60,016 nucleotides of DNA from NCBI RefSeq assembly GCF_004920835.1, contig NZ_QFHO01000028.1:1-60016 (forward strand). Direction: 5' to 3'. The notes under the pieces were generated by a model that had not been told where the DNA came from, did no database searches, and worked only from the letters and a program-made list of their open reading frames with translations. The first letter of the stretch is position 1. Each line of letters opens with the position of its first letter. Positions 23,983 to 33,419 of this stretch are shown here, in pieces. A program made the translations under genes and the position numbers. This DNA comes from Stenotrophomonas maltophilia (lineage in GTDB: Bacteria > Pseudomonadota > Gammaproteobacteria > Xanthomonadales > Xanthomonadaceae).

Positions 23983-24234
23983 ATGGGCATCATCGTTTGG
24001 CTGATCGTCGGCGGCATCGTAGGCTGGCTGGCCAGCATCATCATGAAGCGCGATGCCCAGCAGGGCATCATCCTCAACATCGTAGTCGGCATCGTCGGCG
24101 CGCTGATTTCCGGCTGGCTGTTCGGCGGCGGCATCAACGAAGCGATCACCATCCGCACCTTCCTGTTCTCGCTGATCGGTGCGGTGATCCTGCTGGCGAT
24201 CGTCAACCTGTTCACCCGCAAGAGCATACGCTGA
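23983..24234 (+). CDS. GlsB/YeaQ/YmgE-family stress-associated membrane protein
   Basis: 83 residues, with three hydrophobic helices: MGIIVWLIVGGIVGWLASIIM, a basic KRDAQQ loop, IILNIVVGIVGALISGWLF and TFLFSLIGAVILLAIVNLF. This is the transglycosylase-associated protein family (PF04226), a small inner-membrane protein often tied to stress response. GGAGG lies 8 bases before the ATG at 23983, which settles the start over the in-frame 23941. It is monocistronic and convergent with xthA. Confidence 0.92.
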   Translation: MGIIVWLIVGGIVGWLASIIMKRDAQQGIILNIVVGIVGALISGWLFGGGINEAITIRTFLFSLIGAVILLAIVNLFTRKSIR

Positions 24235-24239
24235 CGCGG

Positions 24240-24264
24240 CAGTCGAGCCGGCCGCTGGCCGGCA
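24240..24264. repeat. Degenerate SMAG monomer
   Basis: GAGCCGGCCGCTGGCCGGCAG just after the GlsB-like stop; the GTAG head is degraded (AGTCGAG). The stem still pairs perfectly. Confidence 0.65.
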
Positions 24265-24276
24265 GACGCATCACAA

Positions 24277-24300
24277 CGGGCCCGGCATTTGTCGGGCCCG
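24277..24300. terminator. GC-rich hairpin between convergent genes
   Basis: CGGGCCCGGCATTTGTCGGG continues to GCCCG, giving a strong stem with a short loop, 6 bp past the xthA stop. No clear T run on either side, so termination is only a possibility. Confidence 0.4.
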
Positions 24301-24306
24301 GTTCGT

Positions 24307-25074
24307 TCAACCGATCTGCACCCACGCTGGCGCATGATCGCTGGGGCGTTCCCAGGTACGCGGCTCGCGGTCGATGCCCGAGGCCACCGCACTGCCCTTC
24401 AGCGCGTCGGAGACCAGGGTCAGGTCGATGCGCAGGCCCAGGTCGCGGCGGAAACCGGCGGCACGGTAATCCCACCAGCTGAACACACCAGCCTCGTCGT
24501 TGTGCAGGCGGAAGCCATCGTGCAGGCCCAGCTGCAGCAGCTTGTTCAATGCACCGCGCTCGGCGGTGGAGGTGAGGATGTGGTTTTCGTTCCACACCTC
24601 CGGGTCGTGCACATCGCGCGCATCCGGGGCGATGTTGAAGTCGCCCATCACGATCAGCTTCGGGTGCCGCTGCAGTTCTTCGGCGATCCACGCATGCACC
24701 GCTTCCAGCCAGCGCAGCTTGTAGTCGTACTTGTCGGTGCCGATGTCCTGGCCGTTGACCACGTACAGGTTGATCACCCGCAGGTCGCCGAAGGTACCGG
24801 CGATGACGCGCTTCTGCTCGTCCTCGAAGCCGGGAATGCCGATCTGCACGTCCTGCGCCGGCTCACGCGACACCAGCGCGACGCCGTTGTAGGTCTTCTG
24901 CCCGGCGAACACGCTGCGGTAGCCCGCGGCGACCAGCGCCGAATCGGGGAACTTGTGGTCCTCCAGCTTGGTTTCCTGGATGCCGACGATGTCCGGGCCG
25001 AAGTCCTTGAGCCACTGCTCCAGGTGCGGCAGGCGGACATTGAGCGAATTGACGTTCCACGAGGCGATTTTCAT
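24307..25074 (-). CDS. xthA: Exodeoxyribonuclease III (AP endonuclease)
   Basis: 255 residues of the Exo III/APE1 fold. MKIASWNVNSLNVRLPHLEQWL is followed by IVGIQETKLED (metal-binding Glu), NLYVVNG, VMGDFNIAPDARDV (catalytic Asp and Asn), FSWWDYRAAGFRRDLGLRIDLTLVS (catalytic Asp) and the final SDHAPAW (catalytic His). It cuts 5' of abasic sites and degrades duplex DNA 3' to 5' in base excision repair. Monocistronic; convergent with the GlsB-like gene and with a SMAG cluster upstream. Confidence 0.96.
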   Translation of the reverse strand: MKIASWNVNSLNVRLPHLEQWLKDFGPDIVGIQETKLEDHKFPDSALVAAGYRSVFAGQKTYNGVALVSREPAQDVQIGIPGFEDEQKRVIAGTFGDLRVINLYVVNGQDIGTDKYDYKLRWLEAVHAWIAEELQRHPKLIVMGDFNIAPDARDVHDPEVWNENHILTSTAERGALNKLLQLGLHDGFRLHNDEAGVFSWWDYRAAGFRRDLGLRIDLTLVSDALKGSAVASGIDREPRTWERPSDHAPAWVQIG

Positions 25075-25101
25075 GCGGGCATTCTACCCGGGTGGGCTTT
25101 G

Positions 25102-25326
25102 GTAGAGGCCGACCTTGGTCGGCGCCATGCTTCCCGCTGTTGCCTTGGTAGAGGCCGACCTTGGTCGGCGCTTGGGGTTCACGCGTGCCAACCAAGGTTG
25201 GCCCCTACCGGAACGGGTCGCGCGGGTTGGCACCCAGTGGTAGTGCCGGCCGCTGGCCGGCAGGTGCAGGTCCCCGCCGGAGGGTCATGAAGTTGCCGGC
25301 CAGCGGCCGGCACTACCACTGGGTGC
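25102..25326. repeat. SMAG cluster with an unusually long perfect palindrome
   Basis: It contains two direct GTAGAGGCCGACCTTGGTCG units (25102, 25148), an inverted GTGCCAACC unit ending CTAC at 25208, and a SMAG pair at 25240-25316. The last pair is extended by 9 bp on each side (CACCCAGTG / CACTGGGTG). This gives 32-bp perfect arms, 25231-25262 and 25294-25325, around a 31-bp loop. It lies between xthA and the aldehyde dehydrogenase gene. Confidence 0.88.
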
Positions 25327-25341
25327 ACGCCCTGCCTGGAT

Positions 25342-26751
25342 TCATCGCAGCAGCAGTTTCAACAACCCCGCAATCTTCGAGTACGGCGGCCGCAGCCGGT
25401 CACTGGCCGCCCAGCGCGACTGCCACAGCACCGGCAGCCGCTTGCTCATCGCATCGAACCCGGCCCGGCCGTGGTACGCGCCCATGCCGCTGGCCCCTAC
25501 CCCGCCAAACGGCAGGCCATCGGCCGCGAAGTGCAGCAGGGTGTCATTGACTGTCACCCCGCCGGCCACCACCTGGCCGAGGATGCGCTCCACCGTCGCC
25601 CTGTCGTGGCTGAAGGGATACAGCGCCAGCGGCCGGTCGCGGGACAGCACGTCGGCCAGCGCAGCATCCAGATCCGGGTACGCCCGCACCGGCAGGATCG
25701 GCCCGAAGATCTCCTCGCGCATCAGGTCCAGGTCGTCCGGCGGGTCCAGCACCACGGTGGGCACCAGCAGACGCTCGCGGTCGGCGCGCGCATCGTCCAC
25801 CTGAGCCAAAGGAATCACCGGCACGCCGCGTTCGCGCGCCTGCGCCAGATAGCCCTGCAGGCGCCGGTACTGGGCCTCATTGATGATGCGCGTGTAATCG
25901 TCGGCATCGCTGAAATCGCCGTAGCGTTCGCGCACCTGCTGCTGCAGCGTCTGCACGAACTCGCGCTGGCGCGCGGTATCGATCAGCACGTAATCCGGCG
26001 CGATGCAGGTCTGCCCGGCGTTGAACCACTTGCCGGTAGCCAGCCGTGCAGCGGCCTTGTCCAGCGGGAAATCGCGGCAGACGATGGCCGGCGACTTTCC
26101 GCCCAGTTCCAGCGTGACCGGCACCAGATGCTCGGCGGCGGCAGCCATTACCTTGCGGCCCACCGCGGTGGAGCCGGTGAACAGCAGATGGTCCAGCGGC
26201 AGCGATGACACCGTTGCGGCCACATCCGTCCCACCCTGCACCACCACCACGCGATCGGGCGGAAACACGCTGGCCAGCAGGTCGGCCAGGAACGCACTGG
26301 TGCGTGGCGTGTGTTCGGAGGGCTTGAGCAACACGTGGTTGCCGGCGGCGATGGCGGTGGCCAGCGGCACCAATGCCAGCGTGACCGGGTAGTTCCAGGG
26401 CGAGATCACCCCGACCACCCCCAGCGGCGTCGGCCGCAGCTGCGCGCGCGCCGGCCACAGCCGCCAACCGGCGCCCACCCGCTGCGGCTTCGACCAGCGC
26501 CGCAGGTGGCGGCGCAGGTGGTCGATGGCCGACAGCACGCTCATGCCATCGGCCAGCTTTGATTCGACGTGGGCGCGGTGGCCGAAGTCCTCGGCGATGG
26601 CCTGGGCCATTTCGTCCAGGCGTGGCTTCAACGCCTCGCGCAGGCGGCGCAGGTCAGCTTCGCGCTGATCGAGCGTGGGCCGCTGCGACTGCCAGGCGCT
26701 GCGCAGGGTGTGCAGGATGGCGGGAAGGTCGGCTGGGGTGACGGTGCTCAT
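25342..26751 (-). CDS. Coniferyl-aldehyde-dehydrogenase-like NAD(P) aldehyde dehydrogenase
   Basis: 469 residues of the aldehyde dehydrogenase superfamily. GVVGVISPWNYPVTLALVPLATAIAAGN, LLFTGSTAVGRKV, the catalytic Glu in VTLELGGKSPAIV, the catalytic Cys in FNAGQTCIAPDYVL and EEIFGPILPV are all in place. Length, the short C-terminus and the early LSAIDHLRRHLRRWSKPQRV match the class 3/coniferyl aldehyde dehydrogenase group, which oxidises long-chain or aromatic aldehydes. The true substrate is not readable. No ribosome site precedes ATG 26751; a TATAGT -10-like box lies just upstream. It follows the transporter/porin genes but is separated from them by a terminator. Confidence 0.88.
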   Translation of the reverse strand: MSTVTPADLPAILHTLRSAWQSQRPTLDQREADLRRLREALKPRLDEMAQAIAEDFGHRAHVESKLADGMSVLSAIDHLRRHLRRWSKPQRVGAGWRLWPARAQLRPTPLGVVGVISPWNYPVTLALVPLATAIAAGNHVLLKPSEHTPRTSAFLADLLASVFPPDRVVVVQGGTDVAATVSSLPLDHLLFTGSTAVGRKVMAAAAEHLVPVTLELGGKSPAIVCRDFPLDKAAARLATGKWFNAGQTCIAPDYVLIDTARQREFVQTLQQQVRERYGDFSDADDYTRIINEAQYRRLQGYLAQARERGVPVIPLAQVDDARADRERLLVPTVVLDPPDDLDLMREEIFGPILPVRAYPDLDAALADVLSRDRPLALYPFSHDRATVERILGQVVAGGVTVNDTLLHFAADGLPFGGVGASGMGAYHGRAGFDAMSKRLPVLWQSRWAASDRLRPPYSKIAGLLKLLLR

Positions 26752-26783
26752 GGGCCGACTATACGGGTGCGACACGTCTCGAT

Positions 26784-26823
26784 GGGGTCAGATCCCTTTC
26801 GCAAGCGAAAAGGATCTGACCCC
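26784..26823. repeat. GGGGTC-ended palindrome
   Basis: GGGGTCAGATCCCTTTCGC pairs with GCGAAAAGGATCTGACCCC, nearly perfect over 19 bp with an extra A. Same family as 9340, 15548 and 32273. It lies upstream of the aldehyde dehydrogenase start. Confidence 0.8.
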
Positions 26824-26835
26824 AAAAACAGGGAA

Positions 26836-26864
26836 ACAAAAAGGCCGCGGTCTGCACCGCGGCC
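26836..26864 (-). terminator. Rho-independent terminator after the MHS transporter
   Basis: On the minus strand GGCCGCGGTGCAGACCGCGG continues to CC and is followed by TTTTTGTTT. The stem has 9 perfect GC-rich pairs around a TGCA loop. It lies about 40 bp after the transporter stop and separates it from the aldehyde dehydrogenase gene. Confidence 0.88.
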
Positions 26865-26875
26865 CCTGAAACCCG

Positions 26876-26900
26876 GTGGGTGCCGACCGTTGGTCGGCAC
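26876..26900. repeat. SMAG-type monomer
   Basis: GTGGGTGCCGACC / GGTCGGCAC hairpin, with the head mutated to GTGG. It lies between the transporter stop (5 bp away) and its terminator. Confidence 0.7.
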
Positions 26901-26905
26901 ACCGG

Positions 26906-28567
26906 TTATTTGGTGATATCCACGTCCTTGGTTTCGCGCAGGAACAGGCCGCCGATCACCACCGACATCAGCGCGATGATGATGGGGTACCACAGGCCGT
27001 AGTACAGGTTGCCGGTGCCGGCCACCAGCGCGAACGAGATCGCCGGCAGGAAGCCACCGAACCAGCCGTTGCCGATGTGGTACGGCAGCGACATCGAGGT
27101 GTAGCGGATGCGGGTCGGGAACAGTTCGACCAGGTAGGCGGCGATCGGGCCGTAGACCATGGTCACGTACAGCACCAGCAGCCACAGCATGAAGATGGTG
27201 CCGGCGATGTTGATGCGTGCACCATCTGCCTTGGCCGGGTAACCAGCGGTGGTCAGGGCGGTCTTCAGCTCCGCACCGAACGCATCGGCCTTGGCCTTGC
27301 CGTCTTCCTTGGTCAGGCCGGCGGCCTCATACGAGGTGACGCTGGCGCTGCCCACGTTCACCATCGCCAGCGAGCCGGCGGCTGCGGGCTGCACGTCGTA
27401 CGGCACACCGGCCTTGGTCAGCGCGGCGGTGGCCACGTCGCAGGAGCTGGTGAACTTGCGCAGGCCGACCGGATCGAACTGGAACGAACAGGTGTTCGGA
27501 TCGGCAACCACCAGCGCCGGCGAATTGGTGCGGGCTTCTTCGATGGCCGGGTTGGCGAAGTGGGTCAGGCCCTTGAAGATCGGGATGTAGGTGACGGCGG
27601 CCAGCAGGCAGCCGGCCAGGATGATCTTCTTGCGGCCGATACGGTCGGACAGCCAGCCGAAGAAGATGAAGAACGGCACGCCCAGCGCCAGCGCGGCGGC
27701 GATCAGCAGGTAGGATGTGGTGGCATCTACCTTCAGCATGCTGCTGAGGAAGAACAGCGCGTAGAACTGACCGCCGTACCACACAACCGCCTGACCGGCC
27801 GCAGCACCCAGCAGAACCAGCAGCATCAGCTTCAGGTTGCCGCCCTTCAGGCTGTCACGGAACGGCGTCTTGGAACCCTTGCCCTCGGACTTCATCTGCT
27901 GGAACAGCGGCGACTCGCTCAGCTGCAGGCGGATCCACACCGACACACCCAGCAGCACGATCGAGACCAGGAACGGAATGCGCCAGCCCCAGGCTTCGAA
28001 GGCTTCGTTGCCGAGGAAGTAGCGGCAGGCCAGGATGATCAGCAGCGACATGAACAGACCGAGCGTGGCCGTGCACTGGATGAAGCTGGTGTACAGGCCA
28101 CGCTTGTCGTCCGGCGCATGCTCGGCCACGTAGGTGGCGGCACCGCCGTACTCGCCGCCCATCGCCAGGCCCTGGGCCAGGCGCAGGATGATCAGGATCA
28201 CCGGTGCGGCGAAACCGATCGAAGCGTAGTTGGGCAGCACACCGACCAGGAAGGTCGAGATGCCCATGATCAGGATGGTGACCAGGAAGGTGTACTTGCG
28301 GCCGATGCGATCGCCGAGGCTGCCGAAGAAGGCCGCGCCGAACGGGCGCACGAAGAAGCCGGCCGCGAAGGCCAGCAGGGCAAAGATCATGCCCGTGGTT
28401 TCATTGACACCACTGAAGAACTGCTTGGCGATGATCGCCGCAAGCGAGCCGTACAGGAAGAAGTCATACCACTCGAACACCGTGCCGAGGCTCGACGCGA
28501 AAATGACCTTCTTGTGGCCCTGGGTCAGGGTGCCCGCTTTGTGTGCGGTGCTGGGTGTGCTGGACAT
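26906..28567 (-). CDS. MHS-family MFS metabolite:proton symporter
   Basis: 553 residues with twelve predicted helices. The MHS signatures are clear: FASSLGTVFEWYDFFLYGSLA, FFVRPFGAAFFGSLGDRIGRKYTF, RLAQGLAMGGEYGGAATYVAEHAP and a second GWLSDRIGRKK. Members carry organic acids such as citrate, proline/betaine, alpha-ketoglutarate or shikimate with protons. Between the ninth and tenth helices is an insertion of about 120 residues (ANPAIEEA...ARIN) containing two Cys that may form a periplasmic disulphide. Typical MHS proteins are about 430-450 aa, so this is a long variant. It lies 78 bp downstream of the DcaP-type porin gene and is probably co-transcribed. Confidence 0.9.
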   Translation of the reverse strand: MSSTPSTAHKAGTLTQGHKKVIFASSLGTVFEWYDFFLYGSLAAIIAKQFFSGVNETTGMIFALLAFAAGFFVRPFGAAFFGSLGDRIGRKYTFLVTILIMGISTFLVGVLPNYASIGFAAPVILIILRLAQGLAMGGEYGGAATYVAEHAPDDKRGLYTSFIQCTATLGLFMSLLIILACRYFLGNEAFEAWGWRIPFLVSIVLLGVSVWIRLQLSESPLFQQMKSEGKGSKTPFRDSLKGGNLKLMLLVLLGAAAGQAVVWYGGQFYALFFLSSMLKVDATTSYLLIAAALALGVPFFIFFGWLSDRIGRKKIILAGCLLAAVTYIPIFKGLTHFANPAIEEARTNSPALVVADPNTCSFQFDPVGLRKFTSSCDVATAALTKAGVPYDVQPAAAGSLAMVNVGSASVTSYEAAGLTKEDGKAKADAFGAELKTALTTAGYPAKADGARINIAGTIFMLWLLVLYVTMVYGPIAAYLVELFPTRIRYTSMSLPYHIGNGWFGGFLPAISFALVAGTGNLYYGLWYPIIIALMSVVIGGLFLRETKDVDITK

Positions 28568-28583
28568 GGGACGCTTTCCCTCT

Positions 28584-28642
28584 GTAGATGCCGACCGTTG
28601 GTCGACACGCAATTCGGTAGGTGCCGGCCGTTGGCCGGCACG
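28584..28642. repeat. Two direct SMAG monomers
   Basis: GTAGATGCCGACCGTTGGTC at 28584 and GTAGGTGCCGGCCGTTGGCC at 28617, in the same orientation. They lie in the 78-bp gap between the porin and transporter genes and end 3 bp from the porin stop. Confidence 0.85.
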
Positions 28643-28645
28643 CTC

Positions 28646-30073
28646 TTAGAAGCTGTACTTCGTGGTGAACTGCAACCGGGTGATGTCACCCTTGTTGCCG
28701 TTCTCCACTTCGCGACGGCCATACATCAGCTCTGCACCGATATCGACCTTGGGCAGCGGCGAGTAGAAGATATTGCCGCGGATGCTCTGCACGCTCTTGG
28801 TCACCAGCGGGCCGAGGATGCTGTCGTTGTCGTAGTCGCTGCGCGCGTAGATCAGGTTGGTGCGCAGCTTCGGCGAGAACGCGTGCCGCCAGCCCACGTA
28901 GCCGGCAAGCACGCCGGTCGGGTTGAGCTCGTCGCGGGCCACGTCGTAGGCACTGTCGGCGGTGATGCCCAGGCCGATGTAGCGGGCGATGCCTTCGCCG
29001 CCGGTCAGCTGGTAGTGCAGCGAATCGCTGTCACCCATCACCCACTTGCCGCCCAGGGTCAGGCCGCCGGCCACCTTGTCGGCCTTGGCGCCGGTGGCCT
29101 GGTTGTCGACCTTCAGCTGACGGACGATGCCGCCGACGCCGAAGGTGCCCCAGTTGCCCTTCCAGCCGTAACGCATCGTCAGATCAGGCAGGCTGCCACG
29201 ATCGGAGTTGGCGCTGGCATTGGTCCACGCACCGGTAACCGGGTTGCGGGTACCGGTGAGGGTGGTGGTTTCCGGGTTTTCCAGCGCGACGCTGAAGCCG
29301 CCCTGGGTGTAGCGCACCTGCGCCTGACGCACGAAGATCACGCCGTCGGTGGGGCCGACGAAGTCGACCGCTTCCGGCAGTGCGGCCGCGTCCATGAAGT
29401 TGGACCAGGTCTGGCCCGCCATCCAGTTGTTCCAGTACATGTAGGCGTGGCGCAGGGTCACACCGTAGGTATTGGTCGCGGTCTGGTTGCCCAGCGAATT
29501 GCCGAAGAAGTCCATCTCGAAGAACGCACCGGCCTTGTTGCCCGATTCGCTCACGTTGTCGATGCCCAGGTTGAAGCGCGAGAACTTGGCATGGGCGTTG
29601 AAGTCAGTGCCCGAACGCTTGCCGCTGCCGCCGGCGCCTTCCACCGGCGTCTGGCCCGGCAGATACAGCGAGCGGCCGGTGGCGTCGTCGGCCAGCTGGC
29701 CATCGCTGGTCTGGGTGGCGAGGAAGTCGGCCTTGATGAAGCCGCCGATCTTGACCGTGGTGCCCGGCGCGGCGCCTGGGGTGATGGTGGTGACCTGGAT
29801 CGGCTGCTTGCCGGTCGGCACCGAGGCGACCGGCTTCTGCTCGGCCTGCACGGTGCGGACTTCGGTTACGGCCTGCTGGGTCTGGCTGATCTGGGTCTGC
29901 TGTTGCTGTTGCGAAGACAGCAGCGCCTGGACCTGGCGTTCCAGTTCGGCAACGCGTGCTTCCAGCGCTTTCTCTTTGGCGGTCTCTGCGAACGCCATGC
30001 CCGGTGCGACCAGGGCGACCAACAGGCAGGCCGCCAAAGGTTTGCGCACGGCTTTCAACGTACGGTGGCTCAT
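28646..30073 (-). CDS. DcaP-type trimeric outer-membrane porin
   Basis: 475 residues. A signal peptide (AACLLVALVAPGMAFAE) leads into a coiled coil (KEKALEARVAELERQVQALLSSQQQQQTQIS), then a beta-barrel of alternating strands ending in Phe (LQFTTKYSF), the BAM signal of outer-membrane proteins. This layout matches DcaP of Acinetobacter, a trimeric channel for dicarboxylates whose N-terminal coiled coil reaches into the periplasm. GTTVKIGGFIKADFLATQTSDG is the family start of the barrel. It is followed by an MHS transporter and is divergent from acs, so a role in organic-acid uptake is likely. GGGAGAGAGGG precedes the ATG. Confidence 0.88.
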   Translation of the reverse strand: MSHRTLKAVRKPLAACLLVALVAPGMAFAETAKEKALEARVAELERQVQALLSSQQQQQTQISQTQQAVTEVRTVQAEQKPVASVPTGKQPIQVTTITPGAAPGTTVKIGGFIKADFLATQTSDGQLADDATGRSLYLPGQTPVEGAGGSGKRSGTDFNAHAKFSRFNLGIDNVSESGNKAGAFFEMDFFGNSLGNQTATNTYGVTLRHAYMYWNNWMAGQTWSNFMDAAALPEAVDFVGPTDGVIFVRQAQVRYTQGGFSVALENPETTTLTGTRNPVTGAWTNASANSDRGSLPDLTMRYGWKGNWGTFGVGGIVRQLKVDNQATGAKADKVAGGLTLGGKWVMGDSDSLHYQLTGGEGIARYIGLGITADSAYDVARDELNPTGVLAGYVGWRHAFSPKLRTNLIYARSDYDNDSILGPLVTKSVQSIRGNIFYSPLPKVDIGAELMYGRREVENGNKGDITRLQFTTKYSF

Positions 30074-30163
30074 GTTGCCCTCTCTCCCAAGTGGCAAGGT
30101 GATGCCGCGCGTGGGGCACGGTCGAGCCGAGACTGCGGGGCGTTCACGCACACCGGCTATTCG

Positions 30164-30214
30164 CCATTGGTCGAACCCGGCCCTGCAGGACGCTCACTTT
30201 CGACCATGGTCTAA
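30164..30214. promoter_or_regulatory. Shared operator candidate between dcaP-type gene and acs
   Basis: CCATTGGTCGAA (30164-30175) and TTCGACCATGG (30199-30209) are inverted copies with one extra base. GACCATGGTC at 30202-30211 is itself a perfect 10-bp palindrome. GGTCGAA (30169) and GGTCTAA (30208) are also direct repeats 39 bp apart. The site is roughly midway in the 245-bp divergent region. A LuxR-type response regulator downstream of acs is the obvious candidate binder. Inferred from symmetry and place. Confidence 0.45.
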
Positions 30215-30318
30215 GCAAGGTGGTGACGCGGGCGGGGGTGGATGGGGCAAACTGAGGGGGATCGGTCGCTGCGATGCTGCGACCGCACATACAAAGTCAA
30301 CGTGCAAGTGAGGGTGCC

Positions 30319-32262
<1,944 letters not shown>

Positions 32263-32272
32263 TGCATCACCC

Positions 32273-32312
32273 GGGGTCAGAGCCCTTTCCGCCGGGAAAG
32301 GGCTCTGGCCCC
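32273..32312. repeat. GGGGTC-ended palindrome downstream of acs
   Basis: GGGGTCAGAGCCCTTTCC pairs with GGAAAGGGCTCTGGCCCC around GCCG, 18-bp arms with one mismatch. It lies 10 bp past the acs stop and 30 bp before the response-regulator start, so it may attenuate read-through. Confidence 0.8.
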
Positions 32313-32342
32313 ATGTAGCTTCCCCCACGGTTCCCCCCGACC

Positions 32343-33008
32343 ATGACCACCCTCCTGATTGCCGATGACCACCCGCTGTTCCGCGAAGCCCTGCGAGGGG
32401 CTGTACAGCGGGTCATCCCCGGCGTGCAGCTGTTCGAAGCCGACAGCGTGGAAGCGCTGTACGCGCTGGCCGACCAGCACAACGATGCCGACCTGGTCCT
32501 GATGGACCTCAACATGCCCGGTGCACAGGGTTTCAACGCACTGGTACACATGCGCTCGTTGCATCCCCACCTGCCGGTGGTGGTGGTGTCCGCGCGCGAA
32601 GAAGCGACGGTGATGCGCCGCGCGCTCGACCACGGTGCGCTGGGCTTCATTCCGAAATCCGCCGATTCGGACACCATCGGCCATGCGCTCGGCACCATCC
32701 TCGATGGTGAGACCTGGGCACCGCCGGAAGCGCACAACGTGCCGCCCACCGGCAGCGAGGAACGCGAAGTCGGCCACCGCCTGCGCGAACTGACCCCTCA
32801 GCAGTTCCGCGTGCTGCAGATGCTCGGCGCCGGTCGCTTGAACAAGCAGATTGCCTACGACCTCAACGTCTCCGAGGCGACGATCAAGGCACATGTCACC
32901 GCGATCCTGCGCAAACTGGGCGTGACCAACCGCACCCAGGCCGTGCTGATGGCCGGCAAGCTGGCCATCGACGACGACGCTATCGTGCTGCCGCCGGAAG
33001 AAGACTGA
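32343..33008 (+). CDS. LuxR-family response regulator, CrbR/ErdR-like
   Basis: 221 residues. The receiver domain has acidic D8-D9 (IADDHPLF), phospho-acceptor D55 (LVLMDLNMPG) and conserved Ser/Lys (VVVSARE; FIPKSA). A C-terminal LuxR helix-turn-helix follows: LTPQQFRVLQMLGAGRLNKQIAYDLNVSEATIKAHVTAILRKLGVTNRTQAV. NarL/FixJ-type regulators encoded next to acs, together with an SSS-PAS kinase, form the CrbS/CrbR (Vibrio) or MxtR/ErdR (Pseudomonas) system that switches on acs. Here the gene follows acs directly and the matching sensor lies 1.1 kb downstream on the other strand. The name is by context and architecture. Confidence 0.88.
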   Translation: MTTLLIADDHPLFREALRGAVQRVIPGVQLFEADSVEALYALADQHNDADLVLMDLNMPGAQGFNALVHMRSLHPHLPVVVVSAREEATVMRRALDHGALGFIPKSADSDTIGHALGTILDGETWAPPEAHNVPPTGSEEREVGHRLRELTPQQFRVLQMLGAGRLNKQIAYDLNVSEATIKAHVTAILRKLGVTNRTQAVLMAGKLAIDDDAIVLPPEED

Positions 33009-33010
33009 AG

Positions 33011-33135
33011 GTAGTGCCGGCCGCTGGCCGGCATTGGCCTGAAACGCGCGACATCATCTGAACCCGCATTGGTAGGTGCCAAGCTTGCTTGGCACGCTTT
33101 TGACGTTGCACCTGCCGGCCAGCGGCCGGCACTAC
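33011..33135. repeat. SMAG cluster (three units)
   Basis: GTAGTGCCGGCCGCTGGCCG at 33011, GTAGGTGCCAAGCTTGCTTG at 33072 and an inverted unit ending CACTAC at 33135. The first head begins 2 bp after the response-regulator stop. Confidence 0.87.
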
Positions 33136-33235
33136 CAGGCACCGCTGCGCTCTCGATATAGCCATCGCTATACAAACCAGCCCTGCCTGCGCGTTTCGCT
33201 GGAAATGTGCCACGCGCGAATCGCGATGCTAAGCT

Positions 33236-33352
33236 TCGCGTCCCCTTGGGGAGTAGCCGGATTCCTTCGCAGGAATCGTCCACGTCAACATACTCGGCCA
33301 GTGCGCCGTGGCGTGGACAACCATGATGGTTGGCGAGACCAGCGGCCCGCGC
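33236..33352 (+). promoter_or_regulatory. Manganese riboswitch (yybP-ykoY class) upstream of mntP
   Basis: The conserved pieces of the class are present in order: GGGGAGTAGC at about 33248-33257, a variable hairpin (GATTCCTTCGCAGGAATC), ACATACTCGGCC at about 33288-33299, a second stem-loop and GCGAGACCAG at about 33333-33342. The two loops form the Mn-binding pocket in solved members. It lies 68 bp before mntP, where Mn binding would raise expression of the exporter. A GC-rich stretch after the aptamer (CCCGCGCGCGC...GCGCGAGCGC) could be the expression platform. The ends are approximate. Confidence 0.9.
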
Positions 33353-33419
33353 GCGCAACGTCAGGTTGGGCGCGAGCGCAGGCCGTGCGTCCGCCCTAGC
33401 CCGACCTCAGCCGCCGCCC

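Noticed and set aside
25342..28567. Single operon of porin, MHS transporter and aldehyde dehydrogenase
   Set aside because: A strong terminator at 26836-26864 and a palindrome separate the aldehyde dehydrogenase from the transporter, so one transcript is unlikely as the main form.
26876..30214. Very long plus-strand open frame opposite the MHS transporter and DcaP-type porin
   Set aside because: It is antisense to two clearly recognisable genes. Its translation is low-complexity His/Gln/Arg/Ala-rich, as produced by the opposite strand of GC-rich coding DNA, and it runs through a SMAG repeat.
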